From assembly GCF_000153825.1 (NCBI RefSeq), contig NZ_DS022299.1, forward strand, positions 62,001-126,000: a DNA stretch of 64,000 bases. The letters are read 5' to 3'. Numbering within the stretch: the first letter of the stretch is position 1; each line of letters opens with the position of its first letter. Shown piece after piece: positions 41,318 to 50,515 of this stretch. The notes beneath the pieces are model-generated. The model made no database searches. It saw nothing but the letters and a program-made list of their open reading frames with translations, and was not told the origin of the DNA. Origin of the DNA: Synechococcus sp. RS9916 (GTDB lineage Bacteria; Cyanobacteriota; Cyanobacteriia; PCC-6307; Cyanobiaceae). Position numbers and translations under genes: made by a program.

Positions 41318-44300
41318 TCAGAAACGTTCGGCCCACAGACGGCCCAAGGTGTTGGTGAGCGCCCTCAGGCCGAGAATGAAGCCCGGTTCGGGTTCGAGAT
41401 CACTGGCTTCCTGCCCAACTTTGGCCAGGCAGAGGGAGCGAACCTCCGTTTCCACTTCGGCCCAGAGCGTGTCCAGGTCACACAGCTGCCGAATCGGCAG
41501 CAGGCTGCGGATGCGCAGTTCCGCAATGCTGTCGTCGTAGTGGTCAACAAAGGCTCGGATGGCGTCGAGATTCGGCAGCTCATACCGCTCAATCTGCGAC
41601 ATGGTGTGGGGTAACTCCACCCGGTCTCCGGCCTCGAAGGTCAGATCGTTGACCACCAGGGTTGAGCCACACACCATCACATCGGCGCGGGGATCGAAAT
41701 CCCCGATCAGATTGACGCCCGAGCTGATTAAGCCGCAGGAGGTTTCGTCCTTGTAGGCATCGGAGAGTGTTGTCGACGCATTGCCGGCCTCACTGCCGGA
41801 TGCCTTGATCTGCAGCATTTCCATCAGGCGGTCGGGATCCCCCCCCTTTTGGAAGCTGGAGCTGGCATCAATCCAATTGATCAGCCGCCCGCCATTGCCT
41901 CCGATGTACACCGGAGTAGGGGTGGATCGGGTGAGCTTTCCTTCCTCGCGCAGCACCTGCTGGATCTGGCCGAGGTAGTGGTAGATCCCCCCAAAGCTGA
42001 CGGCGAGCAGGCTGAGGAAGTGCTGCAGAGGTTCCTGCAGCGTCGATTCCTGATTCACGAGCATGTCGAGCCGACCGGCCAGCAGCTCATCAGAGCCGTA
42101 GCGCATGATGTTGTCGAGGCGACTGGTGAAATTGCGGTCCTGCCGAGCTCTTGCTTCGTCATCACTGATGTCGGCAGTGAGGCTCGGCGGGAAGAGGGAT
42201 TTCAGGAACGATGGCTTCCGTCGCAGCAGCTGGGAGCTGATGTCGCGACCGGCGAAGGGAATCGACACCTGGTGAATGAGGCGGTTGTCCTGCCAGATCG
42301 AAATGTCGGTGGTGCCGCCGCCCACATCGAGGCAGGAGGTGTGCACCATCTGCCGGTTCTGAAAGTTGCCGAAGTAACTGGCGAAGGCCACAGCTTCTGT
42401 CTGCAGGCCACCCTCACCAGCTTTGCTATTGAGGGCATGGCGCAAACCTGTGAGTTTGTTCAGGTCGGCGCAGAGTTCCACCCAGACCCGGCGGTAGCGA
42501 GCCACCTCGTTCGGTGAGAAGGCGCTGGGATACGACACAGACCACTGCAATTCTTTTGCGCCATTGGCTGCCGCATTGGCACTGATCAGCAGTGCGACCT
42601 CCTTCAAGAAAGGTTTTTGATATTGCATCTGCTCCCACTTGAATCCTGTGCGCAGTTCGGCGCCACCGAATTCGCCGGGGCTGGGAACCCGCAAGCGGGC
42701 CTCATGGAAGAGCTCCGGCACCTGGCCCAGCACTTCCTGCCAGCCGCGCAGGCTGATGGCGGTTGCGGTGGGTGGGTTGCCGCCGTTCTCGGCGTTGGGC
42801 AGCATCTCCTCCGGAACGAAGTACTGATTCAGCAGGCGCTGGCGTTCTTCTTTCTGCGACAGGGTGAGGGAGATCACCCTGGTGTCGAGGTGGCGCCGTT
42901 GCGGACCTGCACCTTCATCAATGAAGAAGTTGGTGAACGAGGTGCCGAAGTCGATGCCCACTTGCCATTGGGTTCCCTGATCCGGACTGCTGGCTGGTGG
43001 GGTCACTGGCAACAGACCACGGTCTTGCCCGCGCTCACTGAGGCGGACCAGATCCGGGAAATGGTTGGTGGTGAAATACTTCACGACCTGCTGGCCATCC
43101 CGGCCCAGTTTGCGGTCGTAATCGGCAAAGCCATCAACGGTGAGTGCTGATGGGCTGTCTTCGCAGAAGAGGTAATACAGACGCCAGCGCTCATCGCTGA
43201 CAAAAGGCCATAGCGTGATCACCGGGAGGTCTTCCGCCACCAGGTTCTGCTCCTTCAAGGGATAGGAGCGGGAGATGGCATACCCATCGCGCTGGCCTTG
43301 CAGCGGCAGGGTGAGACGAATTTCCAGCTCACTGCTCACACTGGTCTGCATCACCCGCAGTTCGCAGCGCTCCTGCAGTTCACGGCTGCTGAACAGACGG
43401 CGGATCTCCGGTCGCAGAGGGAGAAGGGGAGTGACCGCCTCGCCATTGACCATGGGCACGCCCTCGAGGCGGCTGGGCAGCCATGAATGCATCAGTGCTT
43501 GCTCGCCTGACACCAGATACAGCTCGTCGAGAAAGATCTGGTCAGGTGTGAGAACAGTGATCTCCTGTCCGTATTGCCGCTCGAGCTGACCGGGATCAAA
43601 GCCGATGGACTCAAGCGTGGCTGATTTGTACAGGCAGATGTCAGCTGCACTCACCCCGAGCTTGTTGGGCATGTCGGGATCCACCAGCACCACCGGTTCG
43701 CTGGTCGGCGTGTCCCCAAGCGGCGCCTTGAGGCGATCGCCCAGTTCGATGGTGGCCTGGCTGGCACTGACGCCACCTTTGGCGGGGCGGGCCAGCAAGG
43801 ACAGGGCCACTGGGTTGGACGGCAGGTTGGCGACGCGCCCGCTGTCCGACAGGGTCGGGGTACCCAGGCGCCCGGCGGTGAGTTTGGTGATAAACAGATC
43901 GAGCACTTCAGCCAGTTGCCCTGCAGTGGTCTGGCTCTGCAGATCGGGTGCCTGCAGCATCCCGTTTTTCACATGGCTGAACCAATCGGCCAGGGCCTGA
44001 CGCTGGGGACCGCCGAGGAATTCAACGGGGTTGCTGAAGCGTCCACCCGCAGTCCAGCCCATCCCCTGGATCGCTTGGGGAAGATGCACCGCAGGGCAGA
44101 ACAGGGTGCTGGGAGAGCTGAAGCCCACCACGGTGCCCTGAAGGGTAAACACGTAGACGACGTCCCAGGGATTGCGACCGTCGGGTTGACGGGACAGAGA
44201 CGTCGTTCCGTCAGGAAGCGAGCTGGCGAGGCTGCGAGAAAACGGACCGACGGCATCGTCTTGCAGGTCGGCATGGTCGAGCAGAGCGACCCGCTGCGCA

Positions 44301-44614
44301 TCGAGCCGTAAGCCGAACATTTCCCAGAGGCCCAGACAGGCCATGCCGCCAAACAATTCCTCCAGCAGAGAATCGCGGGTGGGATAGCGCGTGTTGAGCA
44401 CGGCTTGCTCGAATTGCAGAGCCCGCGACCAGGGTGAAGGCAGCGAATTCACCCTGGAGGTCGACACCTCGTACACAAGGCTCTTGGCGATGGTGCCCAG
44501 ACTCTGCTGATCACGTCCCTGCCACTCTCCCGACTGTGCGCCTCCAGCAAGTGGTGGGTCTGTTTTCGGAAACCAGGGGATTTGAACGATGTCCTGGGAT
44601 TGGGAAGAGGTCAT
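41318..44614 (-). CDS. Large protein with actin/Hsp70-type ATPase fold
   Basis: The 1098-residue product has two halves. Residues 1 to about 545 are not recognised and contain no membrane segment. From G553 the actin-Hsp70 nucleotide site appears: phosphate-1 GIDFGTSFTNFF, connect-1-like VSYPSAFSPNE, phosphate-2 LDVGGGTTDISIW (762-774) and adenosine-like VYIGGNGGRL. All key Gly and Asp residues are present, so ATP binding is likely. There is no Hsp70 peptide-binding domain. It lies 42 nt after the tubulin-like gene. An ATP-driven partner of that filament protein is inferred. Confidence 0.85.
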   Translation of the reverse strand: MTSSQSQDIVQIPWFPKTDPPLAGGAQSGEWQGRDQQSLGTIAKSLVYEVSTSRVNSLPSPWSRALQFEQAVLNTRYPTRDSLLEELFGGMACLGLWEMFGLRLDAQRVALLDHADLQDDAVGPFSRSLASSLPDGTTSLSRQPDGRNPWDVVYVFTLQGTVVGFSSPSTLFCPAVHLPQAIQGMGWTAGGRFSNPVEFLGGPQRQALADWFSHVKNGMLQAPDLQSQTTAGQLAEVLDLFITKLTAGRLGTPTLSDSGRVANLPSNPVALSLLARPAKGGVSASQATIELGDRLKAPLGDTPTSEPVVLVDPDMPNKLGVSAADICLYKSATLESIGFDPGQLERQYGQEITVLTPDQIFLDELYLVSGEQALMHSWLPSRLEGVPMVNGEAVTPLLPLRPEIRRLFSSRELQERCELRVMQTSVSSELEIRLTLPLQGQRDGYAISRSYPLKEQNLVAEDLPVITLWPFVSDERWRLYYLFCEDSPSALTVDGFADYDRKLGRDGQQVVKYFTTNHFPDLVRLSERGQDRGLLPVTPPASSPDQGTQWQVGIDFGTSFTNFFIDEGAGPQRRHLDTRVISLTLSQKEERQRLLNQYFVPEEMLPNAENGGNPPTATAISLRGWQEVLGQVPELFHEARLRVPSPGEFGGAELRTGFKWEQMQYQKPFLKEVALLISANAAANGAKELQWSVSYPSAFSPNEVARYRRVWVELCADLNKLTGLRHALNSKAGEGGLQTEAVAFASYFGNFQNRQMVHTSCLDVGGGTTDISIWQDNRLIHQVSIPFAGRDISSQLLRRKPSFLKSLFPPSLTADISDDEARARQDRNFTSRLDNIMRYGSDELLAGRLDMLVNQESTLQEPLQHFLSLLAVSFGGIYHYLGQIQQVLREEGKLTRSTPTPVYIGGNGGRLINWIDASSSFQKGGDPDRLMEMLQIKASGSEAGNASTTLSDAYKDETSCGLISSGVNLIGDFDPRADVMVCGSTLVVNDLTFEAGDRVELPHTMSQIERYELPNLDAIRAFVDHYDDSIAELRIRSLLPIRQLCDLDTLWAEVETEVRSLCLAKVGQEASDLEPEPGFILGLRALTNTLGRLWAERF

Positions 44615-44656
44615 GGCGAAGGGAGGAGGTATTCAGTGAGCTCTATGGAGAAGACG

Positions 44657-46156
44657 TCAGACCACCAGGGTCCAGAGGCAGTCAGCCAGACCTGCCATGC
44701 CGCGATGGGGGATCGCATCGCCGCTGAGGCGATCCATGCGCACCTTGATGAACTCGACGCTGTCGGAAGACTCAGCGATGCGGGGTCGAGCCTTGCCTCT
44801 GACGATTCGATTGAGATTGTTCTGGTAGCGATCACTCGGCTTGAGCAGATCGGCGGTGAACAACTCCTGGCGGAACCCACTGCCCAGATTGCTTGAGATC
44901 TGATTCAGCCACTGCAGCAGGGTGTCGCAGTACTGATCGATCGCGCTTTGCACTGTCAGTTGTTCCTTGTCGCGAATGCCTGGTCGGCCGCCGCGGCTGG
45001 CGCTGGCTCCCGCTGGGTGGAAGAACCGTTGAACCCAAGGGGCACCACTGAGGAAGGTGCGCATCGGAACCTTTTGGGCAGCGTTGATTTCTCGGCTGAT
45101 GTTGTTGCGCCAGGCCACAGCGAAACGGGCGCCGCGGGCCAGGGCTTCGCCAACAACTTCGTTGTCGGGCAGATCTTCCCAGCTCATGCTCTGTTGCTCG
45201 CTGCGGCTGAGCACGTGCGCGTAGCCATTGCTGCTGCTACCTGAATGGCAGACCCCAAGAGCGGCCAGCAGCTCCACCACATGGGCGGCATTCGATTGAG
45301 ACGTGCCGCCGATGCTGAAGCCATAGCGGGCTTTGATGTCGCTTCCCACCAAATAGACCCTGTCGAAGCAGGCGCGGCCGCTGGTGCGCAGGTATTGCAG
45401 TGCAGCGTCGGTGTTCAGCTGGAAGTTGCGCGACTCGGCGTGAACGCCGGTGTCGTCATCTGCCATGCCTTCGAAATCGAAGTAGGGCAGCAGCAGAGAG
45501 GCCTGCACCTGGATGCTGGTGAGCCCCTGTTGTTTCAACCAGTTCTTCAGCAGCTGCCCGAGGGTGGGCACACCGGAGGCACCGGTTCCACCGAAGACGC
45601 TGCCAAACAGATGAATCACTGGAGCCTCACCGCTGCCAGCCGCGGTTTGGATATCGCTCAGCATCTGCTGCCACTGGCCGACCTGCGACTCCTTGTCGAG
45701 GCTGATGCGACTCATCACGGCGGATCCGATCGGAGGTCGGCCGCGAAAGCCCACTTCCAGATCGGCGCTTTGCTCTTCTGGAGGGAAAAGGCAGTCGAAG
45801 AGGGCAGCAACCCCTGGGGCTTGCGTGCGCAGAACGGCTTTGGGGAAGACCTGATCGAGGCTGAGGGCGCCTGACGAGGTGGTGAGGGGGCTCCATTGGC
45901 CGTAGTCACGCAATTCAGCACGCGCGAATCGATCGCTGTTGCGCCCCACGGCACGACGCATGGCGCCGTAGCGGTTGATGGCGGTTTGGGCGCGAACCAG
46001 CAGGGCGCTTTGCTGGTCGGGCTCCACCAGAAACACCCCCAGCCGCGCGGGATTGCCGTCTTGATCCTTGAGCAGGCCGCAGCCGTGCAGGTGAACAAGC
46101 GCTTCGATGCATTTCGCACCTGTACCGCCGACACCGATGGCGAAAATCGTCTTCAT
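44657..46156 (-). CDS. Tubulin/FtsZ-like GTPase (tubulin_2-type)
   Basis: The 499-residue protein begins with a nucleotide-binding strand-loop IGVGGTGAKCIEAL (7-20) and carries the tubulin signature as FGSVFGGTGASGVPTLG (184-200), a variant of GGGTGSG. It is longer than FtsZ and lacks other FtsZ landmarks, fitting the divergent prokaryotic families described as FtsZ-like proteins linked to vWA partners. The start is one base after the stop of the upstream membrane protein. GTP-dependent polymerisation is expected from the family, not shown. Confidence 0.85.
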   Translation of the reverse strand: MKTIFAIGVGGTGAKCIEALVHLHGCGLLKDQDGNPARLGVFLVEPDQQSALLVRAQTAINRYGAMRRAVGRNSDRFARAELRDYGQWSPLTTSSGALSLDQVFPKAVLRTQAPGVAALFDCLFPPEEQSADLEVGFRGRPPIGSAVMSRISLDKESQVGQWQQMLSDIQTAAGSGEAPVIHLFGSVFGGTGASGVPTLGQLLKNWLKQQGLTSIQVQASLLLPYFDFEGMADDDTGVHAESRNFQLNTDAALQYLRTSGRACFDRVYLVGSDIKARYGFSIGGTSQSNAAHVVELLAALGVCHSGSSSNGYAHVLSRSEQQSMSWEDLPDNEVVGEALARGARFAVAWRNNISREINAAQKVPMRTFLSGAPWVQRFFHPAGASASRGGRPGIRDKEQLTVQSAIDQYCDTLLQWLNQISSNLGSGFRQELFTADLLKPSDRYQNNLNRIVRGKARPRIAESSDSVEFIKVRMDRLSGDAIPHRGMAGLADCLWTLVV

Positions 46157-46157
46157 T

Positions 46158-46688
46158 TCAGCGGCTCCCCAAAAGAGTGACAGCCCCAGGCACGACCAGC
46201 CTGTAGGTGCGCGGTGATGCCAAAAGGGTTGGCAGCCAGAACAGCAAAATCACATCCAGCATCACGAAGCCCATCAGCAGCAGCCAGCCTCCTGCTGGTA
46301 CGGGGTAGCTGCTGTAGCCAGGCAACGCGCTGGTGCCAGTGACTTGCCACTGGAAAATCGTGAACCAGCCGAGGCACAACCAGCCAAAGACGACCAGGAT
46401 TGATGCTGCGAGCCACCACATCGGCTGCATCGCTCTGGTTTGTGATGAGCTGACAGGCCGGGCTGACCAGGTCACGGAAATCCAGATCAGCAATGCGGTG
46501 ATGCACCCCCCCCAGAACACGGAGAAAGCAGGGCTGCTGCCTGTTTGTAGATAGTCATCAAGCTTCAGGCCGGGGCCCACAAGGATTCCCGGAAACAGAT
46601 TCAGGAAGATCCAGTTTTGTGCGATGAATATCCACACAACACCGAGTGCTACGCACAGGGCGAGCAGGATTAATTGCAGATTTCGCAT
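46158..46688 (-). CDS. Polytopic membrane protein of the operon
   Basis: The 176-residue product has four or five helices (LILLALCVALGVVWIFIA, WGGCITALLIWISVTW, WLAASILVVFGWLCLGWF, GWLLLMGFVMLDVILLFWL). It has no known family. It sits between the vWA lipoprotein gene (15 nt) and the tubulin-like gene (1 nt), so it is a likely membrane receptor for the complex. Confidence 0.75.
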   Translation of the reverse strand: MRNLQLILLALCVALGVVWIFIAQNWIFLNLFPGILVGPGLKLDDYLQTGSSPAFSVFWGGCITALLIWISVTWSARPVSSSQTRAMQPMWWLAASILVVFGWLCLGWFTIFQWQVTGTSALPGYSSYPVPAGGWLLLMGFVMLDVILLFWLPTLLASPRTYRLVVPGAVTLLGSR

Positions 46689-46703
46689 GATTTCGGGGAT
46701 CGG

Positions 46704-48029
46704 TTACCGGCTGAAAGCCAGGCAGAGAGAGGCGGCAGGGGTCGTTCCTGATTCCACCATAAGTTTGCTCAGGCTGGTGAAGAGCAATAACAATCCGTCG
46801 GTTTGATTGGGTGCTTGTTTGGCGGTGGGGTCGGATCGGTTCCAGGCCACCCACCAGGCTTCAGGAAGTTGTCCGCGAGGAACGTTGGCACGCAGTGCGC
46901 CACCGATTTTGCTCTTGGGGATGTCAATTGCGACCGTTAAATCGGTCCCCCTGAGTTGGAATCCTGTTGTACGGATTCCTTTGATACCCGTATCGATTGC
47001 CGGCAGCGCAATCCCTCCAATATTGACCAAACCCAGGTCAGGTTGCAGGTCTGTGGCCGGATTGGTGCCGGTGCTCAGGCTCAGGCTCTCCACTCCAGAC
47101 TCCAGCCTCGCGAATTGGTAGCTCGCGTTGCTGTACGGGCTGTAGGTCTGGTCTCCTAACCGCAGGGGAACCTCCCTGATCTGGTCAGCAGGGTTGGACG
47201 TCACATTTTTGGCAAGCAGCGTTGGTGCATTCGCTTGCTCATCGAGAAGTGTGAGCTGCATGGAGCTCGTGGGCACCCCTGCCAATGCCGATTTGGTCTT
47301 GATATCGCGCAGGAAGCTGTGGAGCTGGGCCTGAGGACCGGTGGCCAAGAGATAAGTCGGTCGTTCGGCCTCACCCTTGTGAATCACCGTTCCCTGGCTG
47401 TTGAAAACATTGCCTTCAAAGGGAAGACGAACCGCCAAGATCCCTATCACCGCACCCTCGGTGACATGCGGTTTGATCGCTTTCACCAGTTTGCTGATAT
47501 CTCCATCGTTGACTTCCAGATCGGTGATCGCAACGCGCAGCGGTGGGGCCCCCTGGCTTAACCCAGGTTGTTCCCAGAGGGAGCCGAGGCTGGAGGTGAC
47601 AGGCCGAAAGGCGCCGCAACCGCTGAAGAAGCAGGGATTAGTCGCGAGCGATGTGCTGGTGATTGGTGTGCTTTTGCCGCTGCCAATGCGCACGGGCTTC
47701 ACGCTCAGTCCATTGGCGGCTGCGCTGAGTGACACGCCTTTCAGTAAGGCTTTCCAGGCGCTTTGTGCCGAGGCTGAGCCCGTCAACCCCAGCATGGAGC
47801 TGCTGCCATCAATGGCCAGTTCAAGGCTTGAACGAGGTGAGGCCGCTTCCCAGCGTTGGGTCTGCGTGGCTGTGGGGGCTGGCGTGCCTGTGACGCAATC
47901 AGGCAGTTGCGCAGAACGACCACAAGCGGTGAGAAGCGCTGCTGTGGCTGGAAGCGTCAACCAGGCGGCAGGGTGACGTCGGAACGGTGAACGGTTCAAC
48001 CCAAATGCTCTGACCATCAGTCCAACCAT
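46704..48029 (-). CDS. vWA-type lipoprotein, first gene of the operon
   Basis: The 441-residue product has a lipoprotein signal (ALLTACG, lipid Cys36) followed by a vWA-like domain whose metal site reads LAIDGSSSM (D74, S76, S78, the DxSxS motif). A later ITDLEVNDGD supplies a further acidic site. The C-terminal 180 residues are beta-rich and unassigned. The gene could begin at 48029 or 48017. It is divergent from the amidase-like gene at 48083. vWA proteins often pair with divergent tubulins or ATPases. Confidence 0.8.
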   Translation of the reverse strand: MVGLMVRAFGLNRSPFRRHPAAWLTLPATAALLTACGRSAQLPDCVTGTPAPTATQTQRWEAASPRSSLELAIDGSSSMLGLTGSASAQSAWKALLKGVSLSAAANGLSVKPVRIGSGKSTPITSTSLATNPCFFSGCGAFRPVTSSLGSLWEQPGLSQGAPPLRVAITDLEVNDGDISKLVKAIKPHVTEGAVIGILAVRLPFEGNVFNSQGTVIHKGEAERPTYLLATGPQAQLHSFLRDIKTKSALAGVPTSSMQLTLLDEQANAPTLLAKNVTSNPADQIREVPLRLGDQTYSPYSNASYQFARLESGVESLSLSTGTNPATDLQPDLGLVNIGGIALPAIDTGIKGIRTTGFQLRGTDLTVAIDIPKSKIGGALRANVPRGQLPEAWWVAWNRSDPTAKQAPNQTDGLLLLFTSLSKLMVESGTTPAASLCLAFSR

Positions 48030-48082
48030 ACGTGCCTATTTGTGTGTGGCAGGGTGAAGCAAAGGCGCGGCCGGGCTTTTCC

Positions 48083-49033
48083 ATGATTGTGAATCGCTTG
48101 TTGTTGTTGATATCTCTCGCTTTGGTTCTAACCGGGGCTCGTCACTCGCTCTCCAGTGGTGCAGCAGGTGCGAACGCGATTGCCAAGGCTGGCCTTGCCG
48201 AGCAAAGACGCCAGGAGCAATCCAGTACAGAGACAGCGCCTTCTGATTTCAAAGTGATTCCCGGAACGCGGGCTTTATTCGACAGATTGCAGCCCCTGAT
48301 GACTGGTATGACCGGGGATCAAATTGTGGCAACGTTGGCTCTGCATTTTCTGGGCACGCCATATACAGCTTTTTCTCTGGATGCCGGCCCTCAAGAGCGT
48401 GTTCAGCTGGATTTGACCCGTTTTGACTGCATGCTGTTTGTCGAGCAAGTGCTCGCCTTGGCTGCTTCTGGTGGCTGGAATGGATTTGCGGAGGTGACCA
48501 GGCAGCTGCGCTATGCCGATGGAGAAGTGGGCTATTGCTCACGACACCATTATTTTCATCACTGGGGTCGTGCTGCTGAGCGCGCCGGTCTGGTGAATGA
48601 CATCACCAAGGATCTGCCGGGTCAGCAGTCACGCAACTTGAAACTGAATTACATGTCGACTCATCCAGAGTTGTATTCCCCGCTGCGCAATCAATCCACT
48701 TTGGCTTGTATCACGGCATTGGAGCAGGACTACGATGTTGTACAGAATTACATCCCAAATTCAAGTCTGAATAAGGTCAGTCCCTTGTTGCGAAGTGGTG
48801 ACCTGTTTGCTGTTGCCACTTCGGCTCAAGGATTAGATGTGACACACATGGGAGTGATCGTGACTGATTCTTCGGGCGTCTCTGCGGTGCATGCGGTGCC
48901 GGGTCAGGGGGTGATTCGTTCCAAGCCATTTCACCGTTATGTGCAATCTGTGCCTGAGTCGATTGGGGCTGTGATCCTCCGCCCGCGTGCTGTTGTGCAG
49001 AAGGGCGTGGGTCAGGAGCAACCCGGCACCTGA
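48083..49033 (+). CDS. DUF1460 (amidase-like, NlpC/P60-related) exported protein
   Basis: The 316-residue product has a signal peptide (LLLLISLALVLTGA) and the DUF1460 pattern: LHFLGTPYTAFSLD, FDCMLFVEQVLAL with the candidate catalytic Cys, then VTHMGVIVTDSSG with the candidate His. Members are N-acetylmuramoyl-L-alanine amidase-like enzymes acting on peptidoglycan. Its promoter is shared with the divergent vWA operon. Confidence 0.8.
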   Translation: MIVNRLLLLISLALVLTGARHSLSSGAAGANAIAKAGLAEQRRQEQSSTETAPSDFKVIPGTRALFDRLQPLMTGMTGDQIVATLALHFLGTPYTAFSLDAGPQERVQLDLTRFDCMLFVEQVLALAASGGWNGFAEVTRQLRYADGEVGYCSRHHYFHHWGRAAERAGLVNDITKDLPGQQSRNLKLNYMSTHPELYSPLRNQSTLACITALEQDYDVVQNYIPNSSLNKVSPLLRSGDLFAVATSAQGLDVTHMGVIVTDSSGVSAVHAVPGQGVIRSKPFHRYVQSVPESIGAVILRPRAVVQKGVGQEQPGT

Positions 49034-49524
49034 GTGCGAATGTTTTGCCAGAGCGCCACAAGTTCAGTCTGGTCTTGGTGGATGGTGCGGCCTCGCATCT
49101 GAGGAACGGCTTGATAGAAGCGATAGTCAACGACTGCATCGCATCGGCGGATTTGCTGCCATTCACGGGCTAAAGCCCCGCTTTGATTGCTGAGCTTCAC
49201 TCCGTACAAGGAAGGATGTCTGCGCCAGAAAATCGCATCCGCAAGATCGTCGATTTGTTTGTCCTTAGAGCGTGCCGAACTCTGGTTCGGCACGGGTGAA
49301 GAGATCTTCTCTTTGGGCAGAGGCGCTCTGTCAACTGTGGGGCTCTCTGCCTGTTCTCTTCTGGGTTGCGGCTCGATGTTCGGCGTTGTTGGCCCTGTTG
49401 AGGTCTCCGGGCGGTTGATCAGCATCAACACGACAAAGCCTGCACTCATCAGGCCCAGCGGAAAGGCAAGGATCAGGGCCAACAGCGCATGCTGCTTGGT
49501 GAGGCCTCGGTTGGGTTCAGTCAT
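49012..49524 (-). CDS. Anchored protein of the shared-anchor family
   Basis: The 170-residue product starts MTEPNRGLTKQHALLALILA, the most diverged version of the anchor, followed by a membrane helix, a Pro/Glu linker and a C-terminal domain (DAIFWRRHPSLYGVKL, ALWQNIRTQVPGC). The start overlaps the stop of the metallopeptidase gene by eight bases, so they are translationally coupled. Confidence 0.7.
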   Translation of the reverse strand: MTEPNRGLTKQHALLALILAFPLGLMSAGFVVLMLINRPETSTGPTTPNIEPQPRREQAESPTVDRAPLPKEKISSPVPNQSSARSKDKQIDDLADAIFWRRHPSLYGVKLSNQSGALAREWQQIRRCDAVVDYRFYQAVPQMRGRTIHQDQTELVALWQNIRTQVPGCS

Positions 49525-50425
49525 CGACACGGGCTTGATTGATCATGTTGATCACGCCGACCACGATCAGAATCAAGAGCAAACCTCCCATCCCCAAGCC
49601 CAGAAGGGGAATGACGGGTGATGCTCCGTTGTTCAGAGGAGCGATGGGTGGTGGAGGGTTTTGTTCTGCGGTTGGTGGCGCTCCCGGGGCTTGCGCCGGA
49701 GGGAGTGGGGTGGTCGGGGGTGTCGCCGCATCACCTGGCAAGCGGAATCCTTGCTGATATCCCTGTTCAAAGGCCTGGCGGCGTTCTGCAGGGGTGCCGT
49801 GGTGATCGTGGTGGTACACCTCGTAGTCGCCGACTGCTGCAAAGGTCGCACGGGCTTCATCGATATCTCCTGGATCTAGATAGCCCTTTTGCTCGACAAA
49901 GCGGGCGAAGCCGCCGGCGAAGGTATCGGCTGCCAGTTCGCCATATTTGCCTTCTGGATGTTGCTTCCGCTTGAAGAGATAGGCATGGCCATACTCGTGG
50001 GCCAGGATCGAGAGAGCCCCGAAATCCCCAAACTTTGCGGCCACCTGATCGCCGAGCCCGGTTTCGAGGTAAATGGTGTGATCCCCAGGGCAATAGGCCG
50101 GAGCGTCAATGCCTGAGTTGGGGCAGGCACGAGAGAAGGCTGTTCCCTGGTAAACGAACAGGCGCGGAGGCGCCATCGTTGCGCCTGCCGGGAGAGTCTT
50201 GAGGTAGTCCTTGAGGAGGTCGTCAACGGCCATGGTGTGCCGCAGATCCCAAGCAGCATGGGCTGGCATTTCATGCAGAAATTGCATCGAAAATGTGCCG
50301 CTGACGCCGATTTGGAGGGCCTGGGTTCGGCGTTTAGGCTTGGTTTGTGTTGGTTGCTTGCCGAGTCCTAAGGGCCTTGTCTGCATCAGCTGATGGTCCG
50401 TCTCTGACCCTGTTCTGCGTTCCAT
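49517..50425 (-). CDS. Neutral zinc metallopeptidase, YpfJ-like, with C-terminal anchor
   Basis: The 302-residue product fits the Zn-peptidase family of YpfJ type: YCPGDHTIYL (112-120), the HEXXH site LAHEYGHAYL (H143, E144, H147) and ELAADTFAGGFA with the third ligand near E163. A Pro-rich linker and one membrane helix (LLGLGMGGLLLILIVVGVI) end the protein. The exact start is uncertain; later Met residues are possible. It is coupled to the anchored protein that follows. Confidence 0.85.
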   Translation of the reverse strand: MERRTGSETDHQLMQTRPLGLGKQPTQTKPKRRTQALQIGVSGTFSMQFLHEMPAHAAWDLRHTMAVDDLLKDYLKTLPAGATMAPPRLFVYQGTAFSRACPNSGIDAPAYCPGDHTIYLETGLGDQVAAKFGDFGALSILAHEYGHAYLFKRKQHPEGKYGELAADTFAGGFARFVEQKGYLDPGDIDEARATFAAVGDYEVYHHDHHGTPAERRQAFEQGYQQGFRLPGDAATPPTTPLPPAQAPGAPPTAEQNPPPPIAPLNNGASPVIPLLGLGMGGLLLILIVVGVINMINQARVDD

Positions 50426-50515
50426 TGTGTCGTTGCAACTCGTGGGTTTAAGCGCGAGACGTGCCCAAAGGGCTGGCTGAAGCCCTTTTGTTTGTCATTT
50501 GGCTGAGGTTCTTCC

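Noticed and set aside
41849-42517. 222-codon plus-strand frame inside the ATPase-like gene
   Set aside because: It is antisense to the phosphate-2 region of the actin-like fold and shows no own motif.
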